From the NCBI GenBank assembly GCA_021776885.1, contig JAJFFA010000181.1, forward strand, positions 1 to 5,718: DNA of 5,718 bases. Reading direction: 5' to 3'. The position numbers and the translations under genes are program-made. The notes below the pieces were generated by a model. The model saw only the letters and a program-made list of their open reading frames with translations. It ran no database searches and had not been told where the DNA came from. This DNA comes from Planctomycetota bacterium (GTDB taxonomy: Bacteria > Planctomycetota > UBA1135 > GCA-002686595). Shown piece after piece: positions 1 to 5,718 of the stretch (positions are counted from its first letter, which is position 1; the number at the start of each line of letters is the position of its first letter).

Positions 1-81
1 GGCGGGTGAGGACGGCCATTTGGGGACCGGTGTGCTGCAGGCCAGCGCGAGCACGGTCGCTAGCAAGGGGAGGAACTTCAT
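1..81 (-). CDS. Lipoprotein of unknown function, N-terminal fragment (runs off left edge)
   Basis: Read on the minus strand from the ATG at 81, this gives 27 codons open to the window edge: MKFLPLLATVLALAC followed by STPVPKWPSSPA. It is a short but textbook lipoprotein signal: one Lys after Met, a Leu/Ala core, and the lipobox L-A-L-A-C with Cys15 as the lipidation site. After the Cys comes a Ser/Pro-rich linker typical of mature lipoproteins. Signal peptidase II processing and membrane anchoring are inferred from family knowledge. Residue +2 is Ser, which in Gram-negative bacteria with a Lol system would favour the outer membrane. No strong Shine-Dalgarno site is seen, only a weak GAG about 9 bases before the ATG. 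It is divergent from the phosphodiesterase-like gene, with a spacer of about 190 bp. The function cannot be judged because the mature domain lies outside the window. Confidence 0.75.
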   Translation of the reverse strand, partial: MKFLPLLATVLALACSTPVPKWPSSPA

Positions 82-269
82 ATCGGATCTCGAGGGAGAG
101 GAGCAGGAAACCGACCTGTTCATCGTCCCCGCGGAGCCCGATCCCGGGTTCGATGAAGCCAGGTTTCTCCGCGGTGCGGAGTTCGAGCGCGATCCTGGTG
201 GCGGCGCGCGGTTTCGGAGGATTGTCCCTCGGGCTCCGGACACCGCGTGCGCCGCGCTACCATGGCCGC
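82..269. promoter_or_regulatory. Divergent spacer between lipoprotein and phosphodiesterase-like gene
   Basis: This 188-bp spacer must carry the promoters of both flanking genes if each has its own. I see no convincing -35/-10 pair in either direction. Two CCGCGG sites (129-134 and 168-173), a GATCCCGGG stretch near 141-149 and a GGAGG at 216-220 are present. The GGAGG sits too close to the in-frame TTG at 222 to be a good ribosome site for it. The plus-strand frame of the downstream gene stays open through here back to position 6. That looks like chance openness in GC-rich DNA, because the encoded residues do not look like a signal peptide or domain and because they overlap the opposite-strand lipoprotein start. 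Confidence 0.35.
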
Positions 270-1655
270 GTGCGCGAGGCGGACACAGGCGAGGGTTGCG
301 AAGGGTGGCGAGCGCTGCGGCTCCTGGCCTGCGCCTGGCTCACGTCGGTCGGGTGCACGCCCGCTGCGTCCGCTCCCGAGCCGCCCCCGGTGCTGGTCTT
401 CGCCGTCGATGGCTTCGACTGGGAGGTGATCGAGCCGCTGATGGCCGCGGGGCGCATGCCGACCCTGGAGCGGCTCGCGGCGCGCGGCGTGTCCGGCGAG
501 CTGAAGACCATGCGGCCCAGCAGCTCGCCGCGGCTCTGGACCACGCTCGCGACCGGGCGCCTGCCGGAGGAGCACGGGATCCTGGACTTCACCAAGGACG
601 ACCCGGCCGGCGGCAAGGAGCTCTTCGTCGTCAGCTCCGACCGCAAGGTCAAGGCCTACTGGGACATCCTGAGCGAGCGCGGCGTCTCGAGCACGACCCT
701 CGGCTGGTGGGTGACCTATCCGGTCGACCCGGTCGACGGCGTGATGATCGCCCAGACGAACACCCTGGGCGCCGGGATGCAGAAGGGGTCGCTCGTCGCC
801 GGGCGCACGGGGCAGGTCTGGCCGCCGGACGACGAGGAGTGGGTGCTGGCGACCCTCGAGCGCCAGGACGCGGCCCTCGAGGGCCTGATGCTCGAGCTGA
901 TGGGCGAGCGCCGGGAGGGCCTGACGCCGAAGCAGACGCGGCGCTGGAAGCAATGCGGCTGGGCGCTGCGCGCGGACAGCACCTACGTCGCCGTGCTGCA
1001 GGAGTTGCTCGCGCGGGGGCGTCGCACGCGGGTCACGGCGCTGTACTTCGGCGGCACGGACGTGATCGGGCATCGCTTCTGGGCCGCCCATGATCCGGCC
1101 GCCTTCGGGCTCGACGAGGCCTCGCCGGAGGTGAGCGCCTTCGGGCACGTCCTGTCGGCCTACTACGAGTACGTCGATCGGGCGATGGGGGAGGTGCTGG
1201 CCCTCTTCCCCGCCGAGACCAGCGTGCTGGTCGTCTCCGACCACGGCATGACCGGACTGGAGCTGGAGCAGCTCGGCGACCCACCGGACTTCGACAAGCA
1301 CACGGGCAACCACCACGGGAAGCTGGTGCACGGCGCCTTCATCGCGGCGGGGCATGGCATCCGCAGGGCGCAGGCGGGGGAGCCCCGGGGCCCTGGAAAC
1401 TACCTGGGCCACATCACGGACTTCTGTCCCACGCTGCTCGCACTGGTCGACGTCCCCCTCGGCGGCCGCATGGCGGGCAAGCCGCTCGAGACGGTGCTCG
1501 ACGCCGCCTTCCTGGCGGCCCATCCCGTCGGGCGGGTCGAGACCTACGACGATCCCGCGTGGGTCGCCGCTCGACGCTCCGACGTGGTGGACCAGAGCGA
1601 GGAGCGTCGCGAGCAGCTCGAGAACCTCGGCTACCTCGGCGACGACGAGGACTGA
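270..1655 (+). CDS. Exported type I phosphodiesterase / nucleotide pyrophosphatase-like hydrolase (alkaline phosphatase superfamily)
   Basis: A 461-residue two-metal hydrolase expected to cleave phosphoesters or phosphodiesters outside the cytoplasm; the natural substrate is unknown. Visible landmarks in order: strand VLVFAVDG with metal ligand Asp47; RPSSSPRLWTTLATG, where Ser86 aligns with the Thr/Ser nucleophile; LPEEHGILDF (98-107); KVKAYWDILSERG and GWWVTYPVDPVDGVMI (126-160), typical of bacterial members annotated simply as alkaline phosphatase family proteins; YFGGTDVIGHRFW with ligands Asp264 and His268; VVSDHGM with Asp324-His325; TGNHHG with a last His ligand at 348 or 349. The C-terminus reads EERREQLENLGYLG, a tail common in secreted sulfatase-like enzymes. 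The GTG start at 270 is chosen because it puts a hydrophobic segment (ALRLLACAWLTSVGC) about 15 residues in. Cys29 may be lipidated, though the lipobox S-V-G-C is weak, so plain secretion is possible. No ribosome site is evident. It is convergent with the next gene. Family call is sure; start and anchoring are not. Confidence 0.92.
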   Translation: MREADTGEGCEGWRALRLLACAWLTSVGCTPAASAPEPPPVLVFAVDGFDWEVIEPLMAAGRMPTLERLAARGVSGELKTMRPSSSPRLWTTLATGRLPEEHGILDFTKDDPAGGKELFVVSSDRKVKAYWDILSERGVSSTTLGWWVTYPVDPVDGVMIAQTNTLGAGMQKGSLVAGRTGQVWPPDDEEWVLATLERQDAALEGLMLELMGERREGLTPKQTRRWKQCGWALRADSTYVAVLQELLARGRRTRVTALYFGGTDVIGHRFWAAHDPAAFGLDEASPEVSAFGHVLSAYYEYVDRAMGEVLALFPAETSVLVVSDHGMTGLELEQLGDPPDFDKHTGNHHGKLVHGAFIAAGHGIRRAQAGEPRGPGNYLGHITDFCPTLLALVDVPLGGRMAGKPLETVLDAAFLAAHPVGRVETYDDPAWVAARRSDVVDQSEERREQLENLGYLGDDED

Positions 1656-1669
1656 GTCTCTGCGCCGGT

Positions 1670-1711
1670 TCCCCGGGCGGCGGGGAGTGTGGCTGACGTT
1701 GTCCCGCGCCC
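1670..1711. terminator. GC-rich hairpins between convergent genes (possible bidirectional terminator)
   Basis: The 96-bp gap between two convergent stop codons can form two mutually exclusive hairpins. The first pairs TCCCCG (1670-1675) with CGGGGA (1681-1686) around a 5-base loop. The second pairs GGGCGGCGGG (1675-1684) with CCCGCGCCC (1703-1711), nine pairs with one bulged G and an 18-base loop. Neither is followed by a T-run on either strand, so they do not fit the classical intrinsic terminator. The position is right for one, and very GC-rich organisms often show weak or absent T-tracts. Termination here is inferred. Confidence 0.3.
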
Positions 1712-1751
1712 TCCCTCGCTCGTCCAGCTGCCCCGCGTTCCTGGGCCCGTG

Positions 1752-4370
1752 CTAGTCGAGCACCTCGAAGGGCCCGTCGGAGGTCGCCAGGACCCGGACC
1801 CCGGCCGCTCGGGACAGGCACAGCTCCCAGGTGAGGCCATCCTCGCTGCGCGCGTAGACCAGGGCGCCCGTGCTGGAGAACCCGGGGCGCGTGAAGCGCA
1901 GGGCCTCGTCCACTTCCTCCGCGCGACCCGAGCTCGCGTGGACGCGCACCAGGGTCTCGCGGCCCGCGGCGCGCCGCACGAGGAAGGCGGCCTGGCCGCT
2001 CGGGTGGTCGGCGACGCTGCCGCCCACCCGGGCCTGACGCGGGAAGTGGAGGGTCGTCGTCGCCGTGGCGCCGGCGGCGGCCAGGGCACCGCCGGGGCCG
2101 GTGTCGCGGGCGACGCACAGCTCGGGGCCGAAGTGCAGGGGGGCGCAGCCTTCCCCGACGTAGCGCATGGTGAGGACCACGGGCTTGCCGTCGGCGCAGG
2201 CGTCGCCGGGGTCGCTTGTGTCCTCGAAGACGACCTCGCGCAGCACGAACGAGCCGAAGCGATCGTCGAGGACGAGGGGTGCGGAGCAGGACGTGTCGAA
2301 GCCTGTCGACTGCAGCAGGTGCCCGCCGGGGCCGAAGACGTGCAGCCAGGTCTCGTTGTCGAGCTTGTCTCGGTCCGCGTTGTCCGCGTCCAGGGTGATC
2401 TGGGCGCCGGGCAGGGCGTCGCCGTCGAACCAGACGCGAGCCGAGCCCGCGAAGGCTTCGGCCTGGTTCGTCGCGCGCAGGTGCACCGGGCCGTGGCCGG
2501 GCATCGAGCCGGAGCAGGTCACGTCGCTCTCGTCCTGGGAGTGGGAGCCGGCGTCGCAGGTGGCGGGATGGTAGTCGAGGCGCAGGATGCGCGGGTCGCC
2601 GTACCCCTGGCACTCGTCGCCCGCGAAGGCGGCCTGTGCGTCCTCGCCGACGGCTGCGATCAGACGCACGGGCCCGAAGCGGTCCCCCAGCTGCAGGGGT
2701 TGCGAGCACGACGTGTGCAGCTTCACGGTCTGCAGCAGGTTGTCCGCGAGGTCGAAGACGTGCACCCAGGTGTCGCTCTTCAGCCGACTCTCGCCCTCCG
2801 CCGCCGCGTCGAAGTCGACCAGGGCTCCGAGCTCGACCAGCCCGTCGAACCAGACCTTGGCGCTGTCGTCGGAGGGGCTCGCCTTGTCGCTGGCGCGCAG
2901 GCGCACGACAGGAAGCCCGGCGGGGTCCCCCTCGCACTCGACCCGGTCCGCCTCCTGGCTGAAGGGCGGGTCGGCCTCTTGCCTGTGGGCGAGGAGCACG
3001 GCGCCCTCGCCCAGGGCCAGGACGGTGGGGCAGCCTCCCAGGCCGGAGAGCAGGGGCGCCAGGTTCGGTTCGCTCGGGTGCCCGCCGTCCGTGCGGAAGG
3101 AGGCCAGGCGCGGCGCGCCGCCTTCTTCGCGGCCGTAGAAGAGGATGTGTTCGGCCGCCGCGTCGACCCACACGCGCTCGAGCCACAGGTCCGGGACCAC
3201 GTCGAAGGGCGGCTCGCTCTGGCCGTTGGTGCGCGTCACGTTGCGCACCACCGGGTCCTGACCCGCGAGCAGCTCCGCGACGTACATGTCGGCGTTGCCG
3301 AACTCCACGTTCGGGTCCACGCCGCTCACGTGGTTGTCGCCTCCGAAGAAGCACAGGCGGCGCGCAGAGGCGAAGGCGAACACGCCCACGTTGTCGACGT
3401 AGGCGGGGAACAGCGCGCCTGTGGTCAGATGCTCGCGCTCGCCGTTGTCCATGCGCTGGACGTAGAGCTCGTGCTGGTTTCCTTGCTCGCGCCGGTAGGC
3501 GACGAGGACCGCGTCGTTCGACACCGCCAGGAACGGACCCAGGGGATGGTCGTAGTGGGGCGCGCTGTACACCTGCGCCGAATCCTCGACCACCAGGGCC
3601 GAGCCCGTCGCGGGGACCAGGTGGATGCGGCCCTTGCCGTCCGGCCTGCGCGTGATGGCGGCCAGCGCCCCGCCGCCCGGGGCCAGGGCCAGCTCGGCCT
3701 CGACGGATGCGTCTTCGTGCTCCTCGTCCAGCGGGACAGGATGGGCCTGACCCTGGGGGGCGCCGCGCCACAGGACGCCGTCGGCCACGAACCACAGGGC
3801 GTCACTCGAGACGCGCAGCGAGCTGGCCGCCAGGCCGCTGAGGCCCGTGTCCGGTGTCGCTCGATGCACCTGGCCGGTCGCGAGCTGGACCGTGTAGACG
3901 TGCCCCGCGCTGGTCGAGGCGGCGAAGGAACTGCCGTCGGGCGCGACGTGCAGCGCGGGCTGCAGCTCGTCCAGGGGGGTGGAGAGGAGCAGCGCGGGCA
4001 GCCCGCCCGGGGTGATGTGCAGGATCGCCGTCGCGCCGGCGTGGTGCACGCGGTAGAGGGACCCGCCGTTCGGAATGCGCACGTGGGCGCGCAGCGTTCC
4101 GAGCCCGTCCTCCAGGCCCATGAGTGCCGGAGCGTTCACGCGCCAGCGATCCTTGAGCGCATAGCCGACGAGCTCGATTGGCATCAAGGTCACGTCGTCG
4201 AGGGCGGTCGTGAGGCGGCCGCCGGGCTCGTCGAGGACACAGACGCTGCTGCTGCCGTCGGCGCGGGTGTGCAGGACGCTGCTCGGGGGTCGCTGCCAGG
4301 CTGCGGCCGGGGCGGCGCTGAGCGAGATCGAGAGCAGGGCGAGGGCGTGGTGGCGGGGCAGGATTCGCAT
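1752..4370 (-). CDS. Secreted beta-propeller-like protein with two tandem Cys-rich CSxPL modules
   Basis: An 872-residue exported protein of unknown function. The start at 4370 is chosen because MRILPRHH followed by ALALLSISLSA and AAPAAA makes a signal peptide, probably cut after Ala24; the frame extends 42 codons further up without such features. Residues 25 to about 470 are strand-rich, repeated, WD40- or TolB-like stretches (for example LHVAPDGSSFAASTSAGHVY), suggesting a beta-propeller. Residues 479-605 and 619-742 are two copies of one module, each with four matching Cys. From memory they resemble the family Pfam names DUF7467; this was not searched. Blade-like sequence resumes from about 749 to the end, where RSEDGLTWELCLSRAAG resembles TRADGSSSVCVLDEPGG near the N-terminus (35-51), as if first and last blades close one propeller with the modules inserted. 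No catalytic motif, membrane anchor or sorting signal is seen. It is convergent with the hydrolase and divergent from the kinase. Export is likely; a binding role is a guess. Confidence 0.9.
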   Translation of the reverse strand: MRILPRHHALALLSISLSAAPAAAWQRPPSSVLHTRADGSSSVCVLDEPGGRLTTALDDVTLMPIELVGYALKDRWRVNAPALMGLEDGLGTLRAHVRIPNGGSLYRVHHAGATAILHITPGGLPALLLSTPLDELQPALHVAPDGSSFAASTSAGHVYTVQLATGQVHRATPDTGLSGLAASSLRVSSDALWFVADGVLWRGAPQGQAHPVPLDEEHEDASVEAELALAPGGGALAAITRRPDGKGRIHLVPATGSALVVEDSAQVYSAPHYDHPLGPFLAVSNDAVLVAYRREQGNQHELYVQRMDNGEREHLTTGALFPAYVDNVGVFAFASARRLCFFGGDNHVSGVDPNVEFGNADMYVAELLAGQDPVVRNVTRTNGQSEPPFDVVPDLWLERVWVDAAAEHILFYGREEGGAPRLASFRTDGGHPSEPNLAPLLSGLGGCPTVLALGEGAVLLAHRQEADPPFSQEADRVECEGDPAGLPVVRLRASDKASPSDDSAKVWFDGLVELGALVDFDAAAEGESRLKSDTWVHVFDLADNLLQTVKLHTSCSQPLQLGDRFGPVRLIAAVGEDAQAAFAGDECQGYGDPRILRLDYHPATCDAGSHSQDESDVTCSGSMPGHGPVHLRATNQAEAFAGSARVWFDGDALPGAQITLDADNADRDKLDNETWLHVFGPGGHLLQSTGFDTSCSAPLVLDDRFGSFVLREVVFEDTSDPGDACADGKPVVLTMRYVGEGCAPLHFGPELCVARDTGPGGALAAAGATATTTLHFPRQARVGGSVADHPSGQAAFLVRRAAGRETLVRVHASSGRAEEVDEALRFTRPGFSSTGALVYARSEDGLTWELCLSRAAGVRVLATSDGPFEVLD
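2145..2516 (-). repeat. Module copy B (residues 619-742) of the secreted propeller protein
   Basis: Second copy, offset by exactly 140 residues from copy A over its core: Cys619, VWFDG (646-650), TWLHVF (674-679), LLQ (685-687), TSCSAPLVLDDRFG (693-706), Cys725 and, after a 3-residue shorter loop, Cys742 in MRYVGEGC. The SQP of copy A is SAP here and LGDRFG is LDDRFG, so copy A is nearer to the consensus I remember for this domain. The segment between the copies (606-618) carries SHSQDESD, comparable with FSQEAD just before copy A. Confidence 0.85.
2556..2936 (-). repeat. Module copy A (residues 479-605) of the secreted propeller protein
   Basis: First of two tandem protein modules. It runs from Cys479 through VWFDG (506-510), TWVHVFD (534-540), LLQT (545-548) and TSCSQPLQLGDRFG (553-566) to Cys587 and Cys605 in LDYHPATC. 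Aligned without gaps to copy B from 479 to 566, I count by eye about 39 identities in 88 positions. Cys479, 555, 587 and 605 all have partners in copy B, which suggests disulfides in an exported protein. The similarity is at protein level; the DNA copies are well diverged, so this is an old duplication. Confidence 0.85.
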
Positions 4371-4403
4371 GGCATGCCGATCAGGGTGAGCGTTCGTTAC
4401 CGA

Positions 4404-4409
4404 ATGATA
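4404..4409 (-). promoter_or_regulatory. Possible -10 element (TATCAT) for the secreted propeller gene
   Basis: On the minus strand TATCAT lies 34 bases before the ATG at 4370, inside a small AT-richer island (4391-4410) that stands out in this GC-rich DNA. It would place transcription start near 4397 and give a leader of about 27 bases. No matching -35 box is found at 16-18 bases, so this is tentative. An imperfect inverted repeat TTCG/CGAA (4393-4396, 4401-4404) overlaps the island. Confidence 0.25.
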
Positions 4410-4468
4410 GGCGCGAATCCAGCCACCGGAGGGGTCTGCGCGCATCTCCTGCGCCGCCCGCTGGCGAG

Positions 4469-4485
4469 TGTCTGAAATGTAGACA
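4469..4485. promoter_or_regulatory. Inverted repeat TGTCT-N7-AGACA, candidate operator
   Basis: TGTCT (4469-4473) and AGACA (4481-4485) are perfect inverted half-sites separated by seven bases (GAAATGT), in an AT-richer patch of the divergent spacer. The centre is about 86 bp before the kinase start and about 107 bp before the propeller gene start, a position where a dimeric regulator could act on either promoter. The spacing gives half-site centres about 12 bp apart, close to one helical turn. No regulator gene is in view to link it to. Confidence 0.35.
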
Positions 4486-4503
4486 GAATCGGCCAACGCG
4501 TGT

Positions 4504-4513
4504 CCCCTAGGGG
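4504..4513. promoter_or_regulatory. Perfect 10-bp palindrome CCCCTAGGGG upstream of the kinase gene
   Basis: A perfect palindrome 49 bases before the kinase ATG, followed directly by a G-rich run (GGCGGGGCG). It could be a protein-binding site, or chance in GC-rich DNA. A weak -10-like TAGACT lies downstream at 4528-4533, about 30 bases before the ATG. If that were used, the palindrome would sit in the -35 to spacer region. Confidence 0.25.
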
Positions 4514-4535
4514 GGCGGGGCGTGACCTAGACTTC

Positions 4536-4556
4536 GGATCGGATCCGCCCCGATCC
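4536..4556 (+). promoter_or_regulatory. Hairpin just before the kinase start codon
   Basis: GGATCGG (4536-4542) pairs perfectly with CCGATCC (4550-4556) around a 7-base loop, ending 6 bases before the ATG at 4563. It occupies the place where a Shine-Dalgarno site would be, and none is seen. If transcription starts upstream of 4536, the stem could hinder ribosome loading; if it starts near 4540, the leader is too short to form it. The role is inferred. Confidence 0.35.
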
Positions 4557-4562
4557 ACGCCG

Positions 4563-5718
4563 ATGTCCACCTCGAAGACCCACCCCCCCGACCTGGATCT
4601 GCCCCCCGATCTGGCCTGGGAGCGGCGCCTCTCCGCCTCCAAGGGCTGGACGGTGGACCGTGTCCGGCGCGGGGGCGCGCGCTTCGTCCTGCGCATCTCG
4701 TGCGCAGGGCCAGAGCTCGCTCCCGCGACCAGCGTCCTGCCTCCGCCGCGCCGCGGCCCGACGGCCCTGGTGCGCCCCGTCGAGTGGGGCCACACGCCCT
4801 CCGGCCGCCCGTTCCTGCTGAGCCCCTGGATCGACGGCGAGCCCCTCGACCGCGTCCTCGTGCGCGCCCCGGAGCGGGCGGCGGAGCTCGTGCGCGGGTT
4901 GCTCGCAGCCCTGGCCGAGCTGCACGACGCGGGCCAGGTGCACCGCGACGTCAAGGCGGAGAACGTGCTCGTCGACGGGAGCGGGCGGGTGCGGCTGATC
5001 GATCTCGACCTCGCGGCCCGCAGCGGCAGCGGGGGTACGGCGGGAACGCGGCTGCACATCGCGCCGGAGGTGTTGCTCGGCGCCGTCCACCGCCCCGAGG
5101 CGGACCTGTTCTCCGTCGGCGTTCTCCTGGCCACGGCCTTCGCGCGGCCGCGTGCCGGCGCTGCACGCGACTTCCCCGCTCGCACGTTCTGGGAGGCGAG
5201 CGGCATCGATCCGGAGGCCCTACCGCCTGCCCTCGTCCCCCTCGCGCGGGCCCTGGTTCGGCGCCGGCCGGCGGATCGACCGGCGAGCGTCGCCGCCGCG
5301 AGCGCGCTGCTCGCCGTCGAGGGGGGGGCGCTCCCGCCGCCGCCCCCGCGCACCCTGGGCTTCTGGGCCGGAAGGGACTCGCTCTTGACGCGCATCGCCG
5401 AGGCGTTGCGCGCTCCCGGTGCTGTCGTCGCCGTGGGCGTCGCGGACCCGCGCGAGGTGCAGCGGACGGCCGAGGAGCTGCACCTGTCCTTGATTGCGGC
5501 AGGCAAGCGAGTCGCGCTGGACGGCCAGGCCGCACCCGACGCGCTGCGGCTCGGGCGTCCCGAGGATGGCGCAGCGCTCGAGAGCGCCCTCGTCCACGCC
5601 CTGCTGCACGACCCGGCCGCGGGTCCTGGGCGGGTGCTCGTGGCCGAGGGCGCAAGCCTGAGTACGGCCTGCGAGCGTCTCGAGCAGAGCCTCTCGCCGG
5701 ACGCCCTGCGCCGCCTGC
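4563..5718 (+). CDS. Ser/Thr protein kinase-like protein with degenerate N-lobe, PknK-like layout (3' end outside window)
   Basis: The first 385 codons, open to the right edge. Residues about 19-251 are a eukaryotic-like (Hanks-type) kinase domain, probably cytosolic since no membrane segment is seen here. Intact parts: hinge SPWIDGEPL (87-95), catalytic loop HRDVKAEN (127-134) with Asp129, Lys131 and Asn134, GTRLHIAPE (161-169), DLFSVGVLL (181-189) and the late PADRPAS (236-242). Odd parts: no GxGxxG loop near 23-38; FVLRI (41-45) has Arg44 where the ATP-binding Lys is expected; the helix-C stretch (50-66) is broken by prolines; and DFG reads D147-L-D149. After a proline linker (258-262), FWAGRDSLLTRIAEAL (267-282) resembles the FVGRExEL start of the AAA/NTPase part of PknK-like kinases, but GVADPREVQR (292-301) stands where GxxGxGK(S/T) belongs. 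The ATG at 4563 is the only sensible start; no ribosome site is visible. It may be a pseudokinase or an atypical active kinase. It is divergent from the propeller gene. Confidence 0.9.
   Translation, partial: MSTSKTHPPDLDLPPDLAWERRLSASKGWTVDRVRRGGARFVLRISCAGPELAPATSVLPPPRRGPTALVRPVEWGHTPSGRPFLLSPWIDGEPLDRVLVRAPERAAELVRGLLAALAELHDAGQVHRDVKAENVLVDGSGRVRLIDLDLAARSGSGGTAGTRLHIAPEVLLGAVHRPEADLFSVGVLLATAFARPRAGAARDFPARTFWEASGIDPEALPPALVPLARALVRRRPADRPASVAAASALLAVEGGALPPPPPRTLGFWAGRDSLLTRIAEALRAPGAVVAVGVADPREVQRTAEELHLSLIAAGKRVALDGQAAPDALRLGRPEDGAALESALVHALLHDPAAGPGRVLVAEGASLSTACERLEQSLSPDALRRL

Noticed and set aside
138..165. GGGTTCGAT resembling a tRNA T-loop
   Set aside because: The bases after it do not pair with those before it, and no acceptor, anticodon or D-arm can be placed around it.
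6..269. Upstream extension of the hydrolase from the GTG at 6 or the ATG at 153
   Set aside because: The added residues look like random GC-rich translation, would bury the export signal, and the 5' part overlaps the opposite-strand lipoprotein start.
120..1523. A 467-codon minus-strand open frame opposite the hydrolase
   Set aside because: Arg/His/Gly-rich shadow without signal or domain; the plus strand carries all metal-site motifs.
1414..3795. A 793-codon minus-strand open frame overlapping both the hydrolase end and the propeller gene
   Set aside because: Extremely Arg/Pro/Gly-rich and low in complexity, in a shifted frame of the real gene; a GC artefact.
4391..4410. TTCG/CGAA inverted repeat as a separate operator
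   Set aside because: Only four bases per half with a mismatched centre; it is too weak to list apart from the possible -10 element it overlaps.
1689..4475. A 928-codon plus-strand open frame opposite the secreted propeller gene
   Set aside because: It is the mirror of the real gene's GC-biased codons: Val/Ala/Gly/Arg-rich with no domain or signal. The minus strand carries a signal peptide, blade motifs and a tandem module.
4397..5506. A 369-codon minus-strand open frame opposite the kinase
   Set aside because: Arg/Ser/Ala-rich with no motif; the plus strand shows HRDVKAEN, APE and other kinase landmarks.

Overview
This is a GC-rich bacterial window (roughly 70% G+C by eye). It holds four genes: two complete and two cut by the window edges. 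Lipoprotein-type and secreted proteins, an alkaline-phosphatase-superfamily hydrolase ending in an LENLGYLG-type tail, a eukaryotic-like Ser/Thr kinase, and few clear Shine-Dalgarno sites suggest a myxobacterium-like or planctomycete-like organism. The sequence alone cannot decide between these, and no marker gene is present.

Layout from left to right. (1) Positions 1-81, minus strand: the first 27 codons of a lipoprotein with a textbook lipobox, running off the left edge. (2) Positions 82-269: a divergent spacer. (3) Positions 270-1655, plus strand: an exported type I phosphodiesterase / nucleotide pyrophosphatase-like hydrolase of 461 aa with the metal ligands and a Ser nucleophile visible. 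(4) Positions 1656-1751: a convergent spacer with GC-rich hairpins. (5) Positions 1752-4370, minus strand: a secreted protein of 872 aa with beta-propeller-like blades at both ends. Between them lie two tandem Cys-rich modules exactly 140 residues apart (VWFDG ... TSCSxPLxLxDRFG). (6) Positions 4371-4562: a divergent spacer with several inverted repeats. (7) Position 4563 to the right edge, plus strand: the N-terminal 385 residues of a Ser/Thr kinase-like protein. Its catalytic loop is intact but its N-lobe is degenerate, and a PknK-like NTPase region that appears to lack a P-loop begins after it.

No two neighbouring genes share an orientation, so there is no operon and no direct evidence of a joint pathway. 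Three of the four products carry export signals, and the fourth looks like a cytosolic signalling protein. The most unusual points are the kinase (Arg in place of the beta-3 Lys, no Gly-rich loop, DLD in place of DFG) and the tandem Cys modules that appear inserted in a propeller. Nothing resembles a mobile element, CRISPR array, RNA gene or defence island.
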